NCBI GenBank assembly: GCA_900546145.1
Contig: URBN01000005.1
Location: forward strand, 39,278-103,277
Length of the DNA stretch: 64,000 nucleotides
Source of the DNA: an uncultured Desulfovibrio sp.
Lineage (GTDB): Bacteria; Desulfobacterota; Desulfovibrionia; Desulfovibrionales; Desulfovibrionaceae
Direction: 5' to 3'
The notes beneath the pieces were generated by a model. The model made no database searches, was not told the origin of the DNA, and saw only the letters and a program-made list of their open reading frames with translations. The position numbers and the translations under genes were made by a program. Positions 39,760 to 48,500 of the stretch are shown one piece after another (the first letter of the stretch is position 1; every line of letters begins with the position of its first letter).

Positions 39760-41763
39760 ATGAAACCTATTATTGTCGCCAAGGATCTGCACAAGCGTTA
39801 CGCCGGCTTCGCGCCCGTTCTCCGTGGTGTGAACCTGGAAGTTTACCCCGGCGAGCTGGTGGCCATCATGGGACCATCCGGCTGCGGCAAATCCACCATG
39901 CTCCATATTCTGGGGCTCCTGCATTCGCCTGATTCCGGGACGCTGACCATCATGGACAAGAACGTCCTGGCTTTCAACCGCGAGCAGACCGCTGCCTTCC
40001 GGCGCGGCAACCTGGGCTTCGTCATGCAGGCCAGCAACCTTTTCGATCACTCCACCGTCTTCGAGAACGTCGAATTCCCTCTCATTTACGAGAAGGTTCC
40101 GCCTGCCGAGCGCTGGCCCCGCGTCATCCGGGCGCTGGAGCTCGTGAGGCTCACCTCGCGGGTGCATTACCCGAGCAACCGTCTTTCTGGCGGTGAGCAG
40201 CAGCGTGTGGCCATTGCCCGCGCCATGGTCAACAATCCGCGCATCCTCATGGCTGACGAACCGACTGGCGCTCTGGATCAGCGTACCAGCCGGCTGATCA
40301 TGGAAAATTTCCGCAACCTCTGCCATTCCGGCGGCGTTGCCCTCGTTATGGTGACGCACGACGCCAAGATGGCTGACTACTGCGACTCCATCTATACCCT
40401 TGAGGAAGGCCTCCTGGTCTGTCAGCGCCACAATGTGCCCGAGATCCATAGCGATGGCGTTTCCAAAATTCTTAATGGCCCGGACATGCGCCTTTCCATG
40501 GCCATGATTTCCGAGGACTTTCTGAAACCCGGAGGAGAGGCTTTCCGCGCCGAGGCTCATCTCCTTCATCACGAGGGACTGCTGTCCCACGTGGTGACGC
40601 TGGCTTCGGGCGGCCTTCTCGGCAAGGACATGGAATCCTATTCGCTGCCCATGCCCGTACGCCATCTCGGAGGCATTCATGCCCTGCCCGTACTGGCCTC
40701 GTGGTTCGGATTCATTGGAAACCCGAAGCCGAAAGACACCTCGTACCGGAAAAATTTCCCGAAAGTGGCGGCCCTTGCCGGCGGGAGCTGGCTTAAGGCT
40801 CAGGCCTCATATACAGCGCACTGCGCCAGGGAGTCCCATGTACAGTGCCTCTATTCCGCAGGAGGCCCCCGGGCTACGGTTCTGTCCTGGCTTGCCTCCC
40901 GCATTGCGGAGGTGCCGTACGCCTTTGATCTGCGTACCCTGCACGGCTGGATGGAAGATGCGGGCGGGAAGGATGCCGCCGCGAAGAAGCGCATCGATGC
41001 CCTGGCAGTTCTTCTGAAGGATGCCGTTTTTGCCCGCTGTGATACTAAGGCGCTCAGAGACGCGCTCGCTGCGGTGCTGCCAGCGGAAAGCGCCGCAAAG
41101 CTCGTCTTCGTCCCTGATCCGCTGACGCTCTCGCCCATGGACGAGGAACTTTCCGCGGCTCAGTCCAGGGAGAAGCGCATGGCCGTGCATTTCCTGTGCG
41201 TGGGGTCTATGGAAAAACGCAAGGGCTTCGGCACTGTGCTCAGAGCGGCCGCGAGGCTCAAAACCGTCGGACGGCTTCTCCATGTCACCATGGTGGGCGG
41301 AGGGCCTGAACTGAACAGCCTGAAACGCCAGGCTCATCAGCTGGGCATTTCCGACCAGGTAACGTTTACCGGTTCTGTCCATCACGAGAACATGACGGCC
41401 ATTTATCTTGACGCTGATGTCTTTCTGTCTCCCGGCGTGGCGCTTCCGGGCGTCCCACCTGACGGCATTCCCTCGGCGCTCACCGAGGCAATGTCCTTTT
41501 TCCTCCCCCCTGTGGTGACGGATCTTCCCGGCCCTGCCTGGCTTGTGGAAAACGGTATCAGCGGGCAGGTCGTGCCGCAGAATGATGAGGCACGTCTTGC
41601 TGACGCCATGGAGAAATTCATAACGGACAGCGAATACCGGACACGCATGGGCCGTGAGGCCAGTCTGCGTGTCAGGAAATGCCTCGCGCCCGATGAAAAG
41701 GCCCTGATCGGGCTTTTTCAGCCCATTCTGGGTGACCGGACGCCGAAGAGCAGCCAGCCCTAG
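39760..41763 (+). CDS. Fusion of a MacB/LolD-type ABC ATPase with a GT4 glycosyltransferase
   Basis: A 667-residue protein with two complete domains. Residues 1-225 are an ABC ATPase: Walker A G-P-S-G-C-G-K-S-T (38-46), Q90, signature L-S-G-G-E-Q-Q-R (142-149), Walker B I-L-M-A-D-E-P-T-G (162-170) and H200. Residues about 245-660 are a GT-B glycosyltransferase similar to WcaL/AmsK: P-x-x-E-A-F start, V-G-S-M-E-K-R-K-G-F (481-490), G-G-G-P-E-L-N (513-519) and P-S-A-L-T-E-A-M-S-F (571-580). The reading frame is uninterrupted, and one ribosome site starts it. I know no characterised protein of this layout. It may couple glycan assembly to the ABC permease. Confidence 0.9.
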   Translation: MKPIIVAKDLHKRYAGFAPVLRGVNLEVYPGELVAIMGPSGCGKSTMLHILGLLHSPDSGTLTIMDKNVLAFNREQTAAFRRGNLGFVMQASNLFDHSTVFENVEFPLIYEKVPPAERWPRVIRALELVRLTSRVHYPSNRLSGGEQQRVAIARAMVNNPRILMADEPTGALDQRTSRLIMENFRNLCHSGGVALVMVTHDAKMADYCDSIYTLEEGLLVCQRHNVPEIHSDGVSKILNGPDMRLSMAMISEDFLKPGGEAFRAEAHLLHHEGLLSHVVTLASGGLLGKDMESYSLPMPVRHLGGIHALPVLASWFGFIGNPKPKDTSYRKNFPKVAALAGGSWLKAQASYTAHCARESHVQCLYSAGGPRATVLSWLASRIAEVPYAFDLRTLHGWMEDAGGKDAAAKKRIDALAVLLKDAVFARCDTKALRDALAAVLPAESAAKLVFVPDPLTLSPMDEELSAAQSREKRMAVHFLCVGSMEKRKGFGTVLRAAARLKTVGRLLHVTMVGGGPELNSLKRQAHQLGISDQVTFTGSVHHENMTAIYLDADVFLSPGVALPGVPPDGIPSALTEAMSFFLPPVVTDLPGPAWLVENGISGQVVPQNDEARLADAMEKFITDSEYRTRMGREASLRVRKCLAPDEKALIGLFQPILGDRTPKSSQP

Positions 41764-41824
41764 AACAGGCCGCATCCGGTGACGGACGGCGGCGAGCAGT
41801 CTTTCAGCGAGGGAGGAATCTTCC

Positions 41825-43291
41825 ATGCAGCTCAGTCAGAATACGGAACAAAGCGTGTTAAGCGGCAGACCTTCGGGTTCTGACCCTGAAGCCGGCGGGG
41901 AAATCTCCACGCCCATAACCATGGCCCCTCCGAAGCGCCATATGGGGTGCGGCTGTTTCCTGTGGCTGATCGTTCTTCTGGTCGTCTGCGGCATCGCCGG
42001 AACCTGCACCTGGCTTGGCGTCTCCCCGGACACGCGATCCCGGTGGGCCTCCCGTGCCTCTGACGTGCTGAAAGGCTCATCTCTGGATTCCCTGCGCGGG
42101 TATCTCGAACCGTACATTGAGCAGAAGCCTCCTGTTCCGCCCATAGGGGAGAGGCCCAACCCCGCTGGAGATACAGTTCAGAATGCGGACGGCTCTCTTT
42201 CGGGGACTACCATTCAGGCGGGTATAGGGCAGACGACGCCTCCCGGTGAGACCGGTGTGGGACAGCCGGCCGGAGAAAATGGCGAAGCATCCGACGCCTC
42301 CGGCCCCACGTGGTTTGATCCCCAGGCCCCTATTCCGCCAGTCAAAGCTGACGATCACGTGCAGCCTTCGTTCATTGACGACCTCGCTGCGTGGGTTGTG
42401 TCCCGTTATCATCCCGGCGCCAGGGGAGGGAGCCTTGCCGTGTCCGTGCAGGCACTCAATCAGCGTTACGGCGTGAAAATGATCGGCCTTGCCGCTCCTG
42501 ATTCCCGTTCGCCCAGAAAGGCCCTGCTCAGGTATGCCTTCACTCCTTCCATGGTTGAGGGGCTCTATGGACTCTATGCCGATTCTTTCCTGCATGCCAT
42601 TGCCGTTCAGGCGGCCAGACCTGCGTCCGGACGTCCTCTGAGCGACAGTGAGCTGAAGAACCTTTACAGGCTCCTCGGCGCGCAGAGCGAACTCCTGGCC
42701 TCCGGACTCGAGAGTGTCTCCGCCGTGCCGGACATCTCACAGCGTATCCGGGCTCTTGACGGTCTCGCCGAGGCCAGCAATGAAGTGAACGCCAAAATGA
42801 TGGAGCAGCGTTTCGAGCTCGATCAGCTGCGTGAGAAGAAGGCTTCTGCCGAAGCCGTGCACAGCGCTGAGGTCACGCTCAATGAGACGGCTGATCAGCT
42901 TCGCGCCGCGCTTGCCAGGGAAACTCAGGCCCAGCACGCTCTCGCCGAGGATATCCGCAGCAAAGGGGCCCGCAGCCTCAATGATGAGACCCTTCTGTAT
43001 CTCGCCCGCTGGGTAGACCGCCGCCTTGAGGACAGCTCTTCAGCAGTCCGCTCTATCCACAGCTCTTCAAAAGTCATGCGGGACCTGGCCGCGCGCTGCC
43101 AGCGTATCTACGAAGGCGCTCCTGAGCCGGCACAACAGACCCCGTCTTCCGGCCAGACTGCGGCTCCCGGGGAAAAGCAGGGACAGGAGCAGCCGGCTAT
43201 GGTTCCACAGGCTCCTGCCTCGCCGCAGGTTGCGGCTCCTCCGCAGGTGCCCGCCGTTCCCGCGCCGGTTCCCGCTGAACCGGGTAACTGA
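41825..43291 (+). CDS. Single-pass membrane protein with coiled coil and Pro-rich tail
   Basis: A 488-residue protein. A cytoplasmic N terminus of about 40 residues, a membrane helix with Cys (C-G-C-F-L-W-L-I-V-L-L-V-V-C, residues 42-65), a low-complexity Gly/Pro/Thr region to 170, a folded helical part (about 175-300), a coiled coil with L-D-Q-L-R-E-K-K (about 315-395), and a Pro/Gln/Ala-rich tail from 430. The topology puts most of it in the periplasm. It resembles no family I can name; the layout is like that of periplasmic adaptor or wall-binding partners of MacB/FtsX systems. It follows the fusion gene by 61 bases. Confidence 0.75.
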   Translation: MQLSQNTEQSVLSGRPSGSDPEAGGEISTPITMAPPKRHMGCGCFLWLIVLLVVCGIAGTCTWLGVSPDTRSRWASRASDVLKGSSLDSLRGYLEPYIEQKPPVPPIGERPNPAGDTVQNADGSLSGTTIQAGIGQTTPPGETGVGQPAGENGEASDASGPTWFDPQAPIPPVKADDHVQPSFIDDLAAWVVSRYHPGARGGSLAVSVQALNQRYGVKMIGLAAPDSRSPRKALLRYAFTPSMVEGLYGLYADSFLHAIAVQAARPASGRPLSDSELKNLYRLLGAQSELLASGLESVSAVPDISQRIRALDGLAEASNEVNAKMMEQRFELDQLREKKASAEAVHSAEVTLNETADQLRAALARETQAQHALAEDIRSKGARSLNDETLLYLARWVDRRLEDSSSAVRSIHSSSKVMRDLAARCQRIYEGAPEPAQQTPSSGQTAAPGEKQGQEQPAMVPQAPASPQVAAPPQVPAVPAPVPAEPGN

Positions 43292-43292
43292 T

Positions 43293-43904
43293 ATGAGGCG
43301 CGTCCGCTGCCCTCTGAGGCCGGAACGCCGGCATCTTCCCGAGCGGGTTTTCGTGGTGGGAGGTACGCGCAGCGGCAAGAGCGGCTTTGCCCAGCGGCTT
43401 GTGGAATCCTGGTCTCCGCACAGGCTCTATGTGGCTACACTGGTGTCGGATCCCGGTGATGCGGAAATGCAGGAGCGTATCGCCGGGCACAGGGCTTTGA
43501 GGGGGCCTGGCTGGATCACCGTGGAGGCCGGAGGGGAACTCTCCTCTGCTATCACCTGCGCGCCTGAGGCCGGAGCAGTCCTTGTGGATTCGCTTTCCCC
43601 ATGGCTTGCAGGCCTTGTCTGCGGCTTAAGTACAGCTGATAACCGTCCCCTGGCCGATGACCTTATAGAAAAGCGCATTGACGCTTTCTGCGAAGCCTTC
43701 GCCTCGTCAAGACGGCCGGTGGCTGTAGTGAGCGATGAGACCGGACTCGGACTGGTTCCCGCGGATCCCCTGTCCAGGCGTTTCCGGGACTGGCTCGGTC
43801 TCTGCAACCAGCGGGTTGCCAGTGCAGCCAGGGATGCCTATTTTGTATCGTGCGGCATACCTGTCCTCCTTAAAGGAGGACGATCCGCCGGGTGCATGTT
43901 CTGA
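43293..43904 (+). CDS. cobU: Adenosylcobinamide kinase / phosphate guanylyltransferase CobU
   Basis: A 203-residue bifunctional enzyme of cobalamin nucleotide-loop assembly. Walker A is G-G-T-R-S-G-K-S (23-30). The His of A-G-H-R-A-L-R-G-P-G-W is the guanylylated residue, and V-D-S-L-S-P-W-L is the family D-x-L-x-x-W-L block. ATG 43293 lies one base after the stop of the preceding membrane protein, so it is co-transcribed with the glycan genes, an odd place for a cobalamin gene. The N-terminal 18 residues are Arg-rich and unconserved. Confidence 0.93.
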   Translation: MRRVRCPLRPERRHLPERVFVVGGTRSGKSGFAQRLVESWSPHRLYVATLVSDPGDAEMQERIAGHRALRGPGWITVEAGGELSSAITCAPEAGAVLVDSLSPWLAGLVCGLSTADNRPLADDLIEKRIDAFCEAFASSRRPVAVVSDETGLGLVPADPLSRRFRDWLGLCNQRVASAARDAYFVSCGIPVLLKGGRSAGCMF

Positions 43905-43936
43905 ACCGGCGGACTGCCGGAAACAGGAGCCTGACA

Positions 43937-44596
43937 ATGTGTAGATTTTTATCGTTTTTCCGGCCGTTTCTGACCACGTTGCTGCTCTTCAGCGCCGTCA
44001 GTCTGTCCGGATTCTGTCCGGAAGCACCGGAGGCGGCCGGGCTGCCTCCGCAGGAGACACTCAGATCCATTGGCGCTTCCATGGAGGCCGCTGATACGGC
44101 TTCTTTTTCAAAGCTCGTCGACCTGGACGGCATTTCAAAACAGGCACTTTCTGAACTGGCGAAGCTGGCCTCGGACCCCCATACGTCCCAGTGGATGCCC
44201 CCAACGCTTGCCCTCATGGCTTCGCATGGAGGACTTACCAACGCGCGCGTACAGTCGTTCCTGGCCTCCGAAATCAGGGAATTTGTTCTTTATGGTGTCG
44301 GTTCCGGCGGCTTCGGAGGCAGGCCTGTCAACGATTACAAGAGCCAGAGCATGTTCGGGCCGCTTTTCGCTATGGCATCGCTTGGGAAAAAACAGATAAC
44401 GAAGATTGGCTCCTCCGAATCGTTTTCCGGAGGCAGGCAGCTTCTTCCCTTCACTGTGCATGACGAAAACGGCAATGACTACCCTGTTGAAGGCGTTTTT
44501 TCCCCTGAGGGGAACGGCTGGCGCCTTACTGGCGTCAATAATCTCCAGGAACTCATCCTGATGGTCAGCCGGGAGGCGATGGCTCAGGAAGAGTAG
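43937..44596 (+). CDS. Secreted protein of unknown function
   Basis: A 219-residue protein with a signal peptide (hydrophobic residues 8-24, likely cleavage near residue 33). The mature part has a helical start (S-I-G-A-S-M-E-A-A-D-T-A), G-V-G-S-G-G-F-G-G-R-P near residue 123, and a beta-rich end (V-E-G-V-F-S-P-E-G-N-G-W-R-L-T-G-V). The pattern of a helical DUF2939-like N terminus and a beta C terminus is suggestive, but I do not assign a family. AGGAG precedes the ATG. It ends at a terminator and is probably the last gene of the operon with cobU. Confidence 0.7.
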   Translation: MCRFLSFFRPFLTTLLLFSAVSLSGFCPEAPEAAGLPPQETLRSIGASMEAADTASFSKLVDLDGISKQALSELAKLASDPHTSQWMPPTLALMASHGGLTNARVQSFLASEIREFVLYGVGSGGFGGRPVNDYKSQSMFGPLFAMASLGKKQITKIGSSESFSGGRQLLPFTVHDENGNDYPVEGVFSPEGNGWRLTGVNNLQELILMVSREAMAQEE

Positions 44597-44618
44597 TCCC
44601 GCAGCTTCGTGTTTTTAC

Positions 44619-44648
44619 AACGGATCGCCATGGCGGTCCGTTTTTTTT
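44619..44648 (+). terminator. Strong terminator after the secreted-protein gene
   Basis: ACGGATCGCCA (44620-44630) pairs with TGGCGGTCCGT (44631-44641) with one G-U pair, followed by seven more Ts. It ends the long plus-strand run that began near 35.6 kb. Confidence 0.88.
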
Positions 44649-44650
44649 GT

Positions 44651-45877
44651 TCAGCGGCGTCCGGTTCTCCGGCTCAGCCTGTCTGCGGCAAAGCACAGGC
44701 CGCAGGAGGCGATCATGCAGGCCCCCATGGTAATGACCCCGCGGTAGCCGAGGCCAAGATTGATGACAGCCCCTCCGAAGAGGGAGGCGAGGAGCCCGGC
44801 CGCGTCAAACGTGAACATCATGAAATTGGAATTGATGGTTTTTGTCTCGGGCTTCGAGCGGTCGACAATTTCTGCGGCCAGAAGCGGATACAGGAGGGAG
44901 AGGCTCAGGCCATACAGGAATGTGGCCGGAATATAGGCCCAGAGAGGACCCCAGGCGATGGTGAGGAAAGCGAGAGCCATAAGGAAGGCACATATGGGGA
45001 CGACGTGCCCTCTGGGCAGCCTGTCGAGTCTGTCACTTCCCGTGAGACGGACAACTATCATGGTGGAAGTGTAATACAGGTAAAAGTCTGCCGGATTGCC
45101 TCCTGTCTCCGTACAGAGTCCCTTCATGAAGAGAAGCCCGATGCTCGTGGTGAGGCAGAAGAGCGTGCTCGCGAGAAAGAGAAGGGAGAGCCCCGAGTGC
45201 CTGACCGCGTTCAGAATTTCTGCCGTGCTGCCGCGGCGCGCGTCCCTGCTGACGGCGAGTTCAGGTTTCCTCAGATTAGGTGCCGCGATGAAGGTGAAGA
45301 GAAGCGCGGGAAGGCCGAGGAGTCCCACGAGGGCAAATAGCCGGGGTACGCCGCCAACGAGCGGCAGGAGTTTTTCTCCAATGGTGGGAATGGCCGCATA
45401 GGGCAGGAGGTTAGCCACGGAGTAGAGAGCCCATCCTTTGGCCGAGCGCCCCGTGGGAAAGATGCGGACTATGGCCGCGACAACGCAGGAGGAAAAGACG
45501 GCCAGAAAAAAGCCCTGGACGATTCGCAGCACGAGAACCATCCAGACAAAGAGCGGAGAACCCGAAGGCAGGAACTGATAGCTCATGAGGATGAGCATCG
45601 AGACGATGAGCGAAATGGCTATGGCGGGAAGTTTGCTCCTGCTCAGCATGAACAGGCTGACCGCGGGACGCGTCACCATGACCATGCCATAGAGAATTCC
45701 CAGCAGAAGCCCTCGCCAGTTCGGTGTGACACTGACTGCTTCAAGCCACTGCTCAAAGCAGTAATAGACGGCCAGGAAGCAGTTGCCGCACAGAAGCACA
45801 AAGAACAGCAGAAGAAAATCGGTACTGTTCCTCCCATCCTTCTTTCCGGACTGCTTTACTGTTTTCGTAAAGGGCAT
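44651..45877 (-). CDS. Major facilitator superfamily transporter
   Basis: A 408-residue membrane protein with about 12 hydrophobic segments. The loop motif after helix 2 is degenerate (L-S-R-S-K-L), while G-F-F-L-A-V-F-S-S near residue 117 and D-R-L-D-R-L-P-R-G near residue 288 fit MFS loops. The cytoplasmic N terminus is basic. It resembles the YfcJ/YhhS-type uncharacterised MFS exporters. The substrate is unknown. It lies 9 bases downstream of the PEP-synthase-like gene and is likely co-transcribed. Confidence 0.82.
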   Translation of the reverse strand: MPFTKTVKQSGKKDGRNSTDFLLLFFVLLCGNCFLAVYYCFEQWLEAVSVTPNWRGLLLGILYGMVMVTRPAVSLFMLSRSKLPAIAISLIVSMLILMSYQFLPSGSPLFVWMVLVLRIVQGFFLAVFSSCVVAAIVRIFPTGRSAKGWALYSVANLLPYAAIPTIGEKLLPLVGGVPRLFALVGLLGLPALLFTFIAAPNLRKPELAVSRDARRGSTAEILNAVRHSGLSLLFLASTLFCLTTSIGLLFMKGLCTETGGNPADFYLYYTSTMIVVRLTGSDRLDRLPRGHVVPICAFLMALAFLTIAWGPLWAYIPATFLYGLSLSLLYPLLAAEIVDRSKPETKTINSNFMMFTFDAAGLLASLFGGAVINLGLGYRGVITMGACMIASCGLCFAADRLSRRTGRR

Positions 45878-45886
45878 AAGGTTCCG

Positions 45887-48454
45887 TTAATGATACTGGC
45901 CGTTGAGAAAACGGTGAGCGTACTCCTGGACGGCGGCTTCCGAGGTCATGAGCATGTCCATCTGGCGGGTCATAATCAGAAGCCTGCCAATCTGGTCAAG
46001 GCGGGGAAGCATGTTGTCCCTGGGATATTTCTGGTAGCGGGCCTGGATGCGGTCTCCGAGAATTGAGACCGTGAAGCCGAGTTCTGTAAGAATGCACCCT
46101 ATGCAGCGCACACGCCGTCCACGCTGTACGGAACCCGCTGCGCCTCCGGCAAATTCAAAGCGGATATAGTTTTTGCTCAGCGTCTTTCCGCACCAGCAGT
46201 CCAGGATGGCGTAATGGTAGCCGACGCGCGAGGAGAAGTTGAGGTAGTTATCCGAAACGATGGCGTAGCTGTGATCGCCGAAGCGGTCGCCGCCTGCTTT
46301 GTTTCCCCCGGCCATGGAATTGCCCATAACGGAGAGAAAACCATGCATGTTCACGGGCCTCGGCTCCCTGCTCTGCACGGCAGGATTAAGCATACCGCCA
46401 AGAACGTATCTGAGGGGCGTGCTGGTGACGTCATCCTGCGTGACAAATTTCGCGGACGGATCTCTGAGTCCGCCGCCGAGATCGATGATGTAGAGATCGA
46501 GCGGAACCGATCCTCTGAAGCGGCTTGCGGCTCCTGCCTCGCCCTCAGTCACGGAGTCGGACAGCTTGAACATCTCGCTGTAGGATTTCTCGTGCACAAA
46601 GCGCATGAGGTCGTGGAGACTGGTACAGTTCTGCGCCTTGAAATTGGGCGAGCGGGGATCCACCATGTGCAGAGGCAGAATGTGGCCGGAAATGCGGCGC
46701 AGGAGCGCCAGGGATGGGGTGTCAGCCGCAGGAGGCCTGCGGTTGATTTTGAGCTCAAGAAGTTCCGGAATCTCGCCTCTGAAGACACGTCCCCTGAGAG
46801 CGTCCACAGTGACGAGCTCATTTTCCTCAAGAATCTCCATGGCGCCGCGGGCGTTCATGAGAGTGGGGACGCCGTATTCTCGGCAGACGGAAGCCATGTG
46901 GCCGGTAAGAGAACCTGTTTCAGCCACGATGGCGCAGGCCCGCTGCATGGCAACAGTGGCGTTGGGCGAGGAGTGGGGCAGGACCATGACCCACCCTTCG
47001 GGAAAGTGTGTGAGATCGGTGTCCGGATCCACGTGCATCACCTTTCCGCAGGCTACGCCTTTGGCTGCGACATCGCATCCTGAGAGGAGAGGGTGAATCT
47101 TTTCAAGTTCCGGCGCTCTCTGATCGTCATCTCCGGAGTCAAAGCCCATGGGTCTTGCCTGCAGGAGAATGAGCTGATCGTCCTGGTCAACGGCCCATTC
47201 GATGTCCTGGGGGTACTGGTAATGATGTTCGATTTTAAGCGCCCAGGCCGCAATCTGCCGTACCTGATCGTGGGTCAGGCAGGGAACATTCTGCATAGGC
47301 TCGGTGACATCCTCAGGATGCGGCTCCACGCCGTTGTCCGTGCAGGAGAGAACGACGCGGGTCAGCTTGGTGGCGATGGTTTCGTGAGCGATCTTCATGG
47401 TCGCCCTTGAAACAAGCCACTGATCGGGCGTGGCGGATCCGTCGGCGACGGCTTCGCCGAGCCCCCATACGCCGTTGATAAGAATATCGTTTGATCTGAG
47501 ATTGACGGGATGGCGGGTAAACGCCACGCCCGCGGCTTTGGCGTTAATCATCTCGAGACAGCACATTCCCATGCCTGATGTGCTGAGCTCATAGCCGTTG
47601 CGCAGGCGGTAGGTCAGAGCGCGCGGGGAATAGAGGCTGGCAAATACTCTGCGCCAGGCCGTGATGAGGGTATCTCTCGTGACACCGAGGATAGATTCAT
47701 ACTGCCCGGCGAAGGACTGCATTCCGTCTTCGGCAATGGCGCTTGAACGCAGGGTCACACGCACGCGTCTTCCTCCGAAACTCTCATCGTAGGCTCTGAG
47801 CAGGGCTTCCTCCACCTGCTTCGGCATGGGAGCGTACATGATGGCTTCAGCGATGGTGCTGCTTGCCTGGTCGATGGTTTTCGGACGATCGACATCAATT
47901 TTGGCTAGCTCGCGCTGTACCAGATCGAACAGGCCAGAGTAGCGGGAAAGGAAGATCTGACCGGTCCTGATGGTGACGGCAAAGCCCCTGGGAACAGGAA
48001 GCCCGAGCATATTGGCCAGTTCTCCCAGATTGGCGTTTTTGGCTCCCACGCTGTACGCCATGGTTGCGTCCACTTCGGTGAGGGGCAGGGTGAGCTCGGT
48101 CACGTCACCGGGGGCGTGCTGAACGAGCTCGTTTTCGATGTGCGCAGAAATGTTCCGCAGCACTTCCCTGAGTGTCTTGTAGTGCCGTCCTCCGGACAGG
48201 CTGATCAGGGCTTCGGACATGGTTCCGGCGCAGGCCATGGCCCGGCGCGCCTCATGGCGCACCTGATCGACATCCATATGTTTTTCGCCCCGGGAGGCAG
48301 CGTCCAGACCGGCAAGAATTTTGGAAAGGTCAGTATTCGCCTGAAGAAGGTTTTTAAAAGACGCATAGCGGCTGCTGAATCCGGAAAGCACTTTGTTCCG
48401 GTCAACGGGTCTGCCGCCCAAAAGATTCTTTAGGCTGTCGAGAATTTTTCCCAT
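45887..48454 (-). CDS. PEP-synthase-like phosphotransferase without the usual C-terminal barrel
   Basis: An 855-residue protein. Residues about 125-440 are the PEP synthase/PPDK ATP-grasp domain: S-V-G-A-K-N-A-N-L-G-E-L, V-T-L-R-S-S-A-I-A-E-D, G-V-A-F-T-R-H-P and the end L-Q-A-R-P-M. Residues about 460-560 are the swivelling domain with T-G-S-L-T-G-H-M-A-S, whose His519 would carry phosphate. The remaining 290 residues lack the PEP-binding TIM barrel and its motifs, and show a Gly-rich, Cys-containing region instead. An N-terminal helical region of 120 residues is extra. It may phosphorylate another acceptor, as rifampicin phosphotransferase does. The acceptor is unknown. Confidence 0.8.
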   Translation of the reverse strand: MGKILDSLKNLLGGRPVDRNKVLSGFSSRYASFKNLLQANTDLSKILAGLDAASRGEKHMDVDQVRHEARRAMACAGTMSEALISLSGGRHYKTLREVLRNISAHIENELVQHAPGDVTELTLPLTEVDATMAYSVGAKNANLGELANMLGLPVPRGFAVTIRTGQIFLSRYSGLFDLVQRELAKIDVDRPKTIDQASSTIAEAIMYAPMPKQVEEALLRAYDESFGGRRVRVTLRSSAIAEDGMQSFAGQYESILGVTRDTLITAWRRVFASLYSPRALTYRLRNGYELSTSGMGMCCLEMINAKAAGVAFTRHPVNLRSNDILINGVWGLGEAVADGSATPDQWLVSRATMKIAHETIATKLTRVVLSCTDNGVEPHPEDVTEPMQNVPCLTHDQVRQIAAWALKIEHHYQYPQDIEWAVDQDDQLILLQARPMGFDSGDDDQRAPELEKIHPLLSGCDVAAKGVACGKVMHVDPDTDLTHFPEGWVMVLPHSSPNATVAMQRACAIVAETGSLTGHMASVCREYGVPTLMNARGAMEILEENELVTVDALRGRVFRGEIPELLELKINRRPPAADTPSLALLRRISGHILPLHMVDPRSPNFKAQNCTSLHDLMRFVHEKSYSEMFKLSDSVTEGEAGAASRFRGSVPLDLYIIDLGGGLRDPSAKFVTQDDVTSTPLRYVLGGMLNPAVQSREPRPVNMHGFLSVMGNSMAGGNKAGGDRFGDHSYAIVSDNYLNFSSRVGYHYAILDCWCGKTLSKNYIRFEFAGGAAGSVQRGRRVRCIGCILTELGFTVSILGDRIQARYQKYPRDNMLPRLDQIGRLLIMTRQMDMLMTSEAAVQEYAHRFLNGQYH

Positions 48455-48500
48455 ACTGGGCCTCTGAGGGGGAGGCGGAGACGCGCGGATGGGGTATTTT

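Noticed and set aside
38473..40680. A 735-codon open frame on the minus strand opposite the ABC permease and fusion gene
   Set aside because: It is antisense to two genes with full sets of family motifs. Its sequence is rich in His, Asp and Glu with no recognisable fold, as expected from the complement of GC-rich coding DNA.
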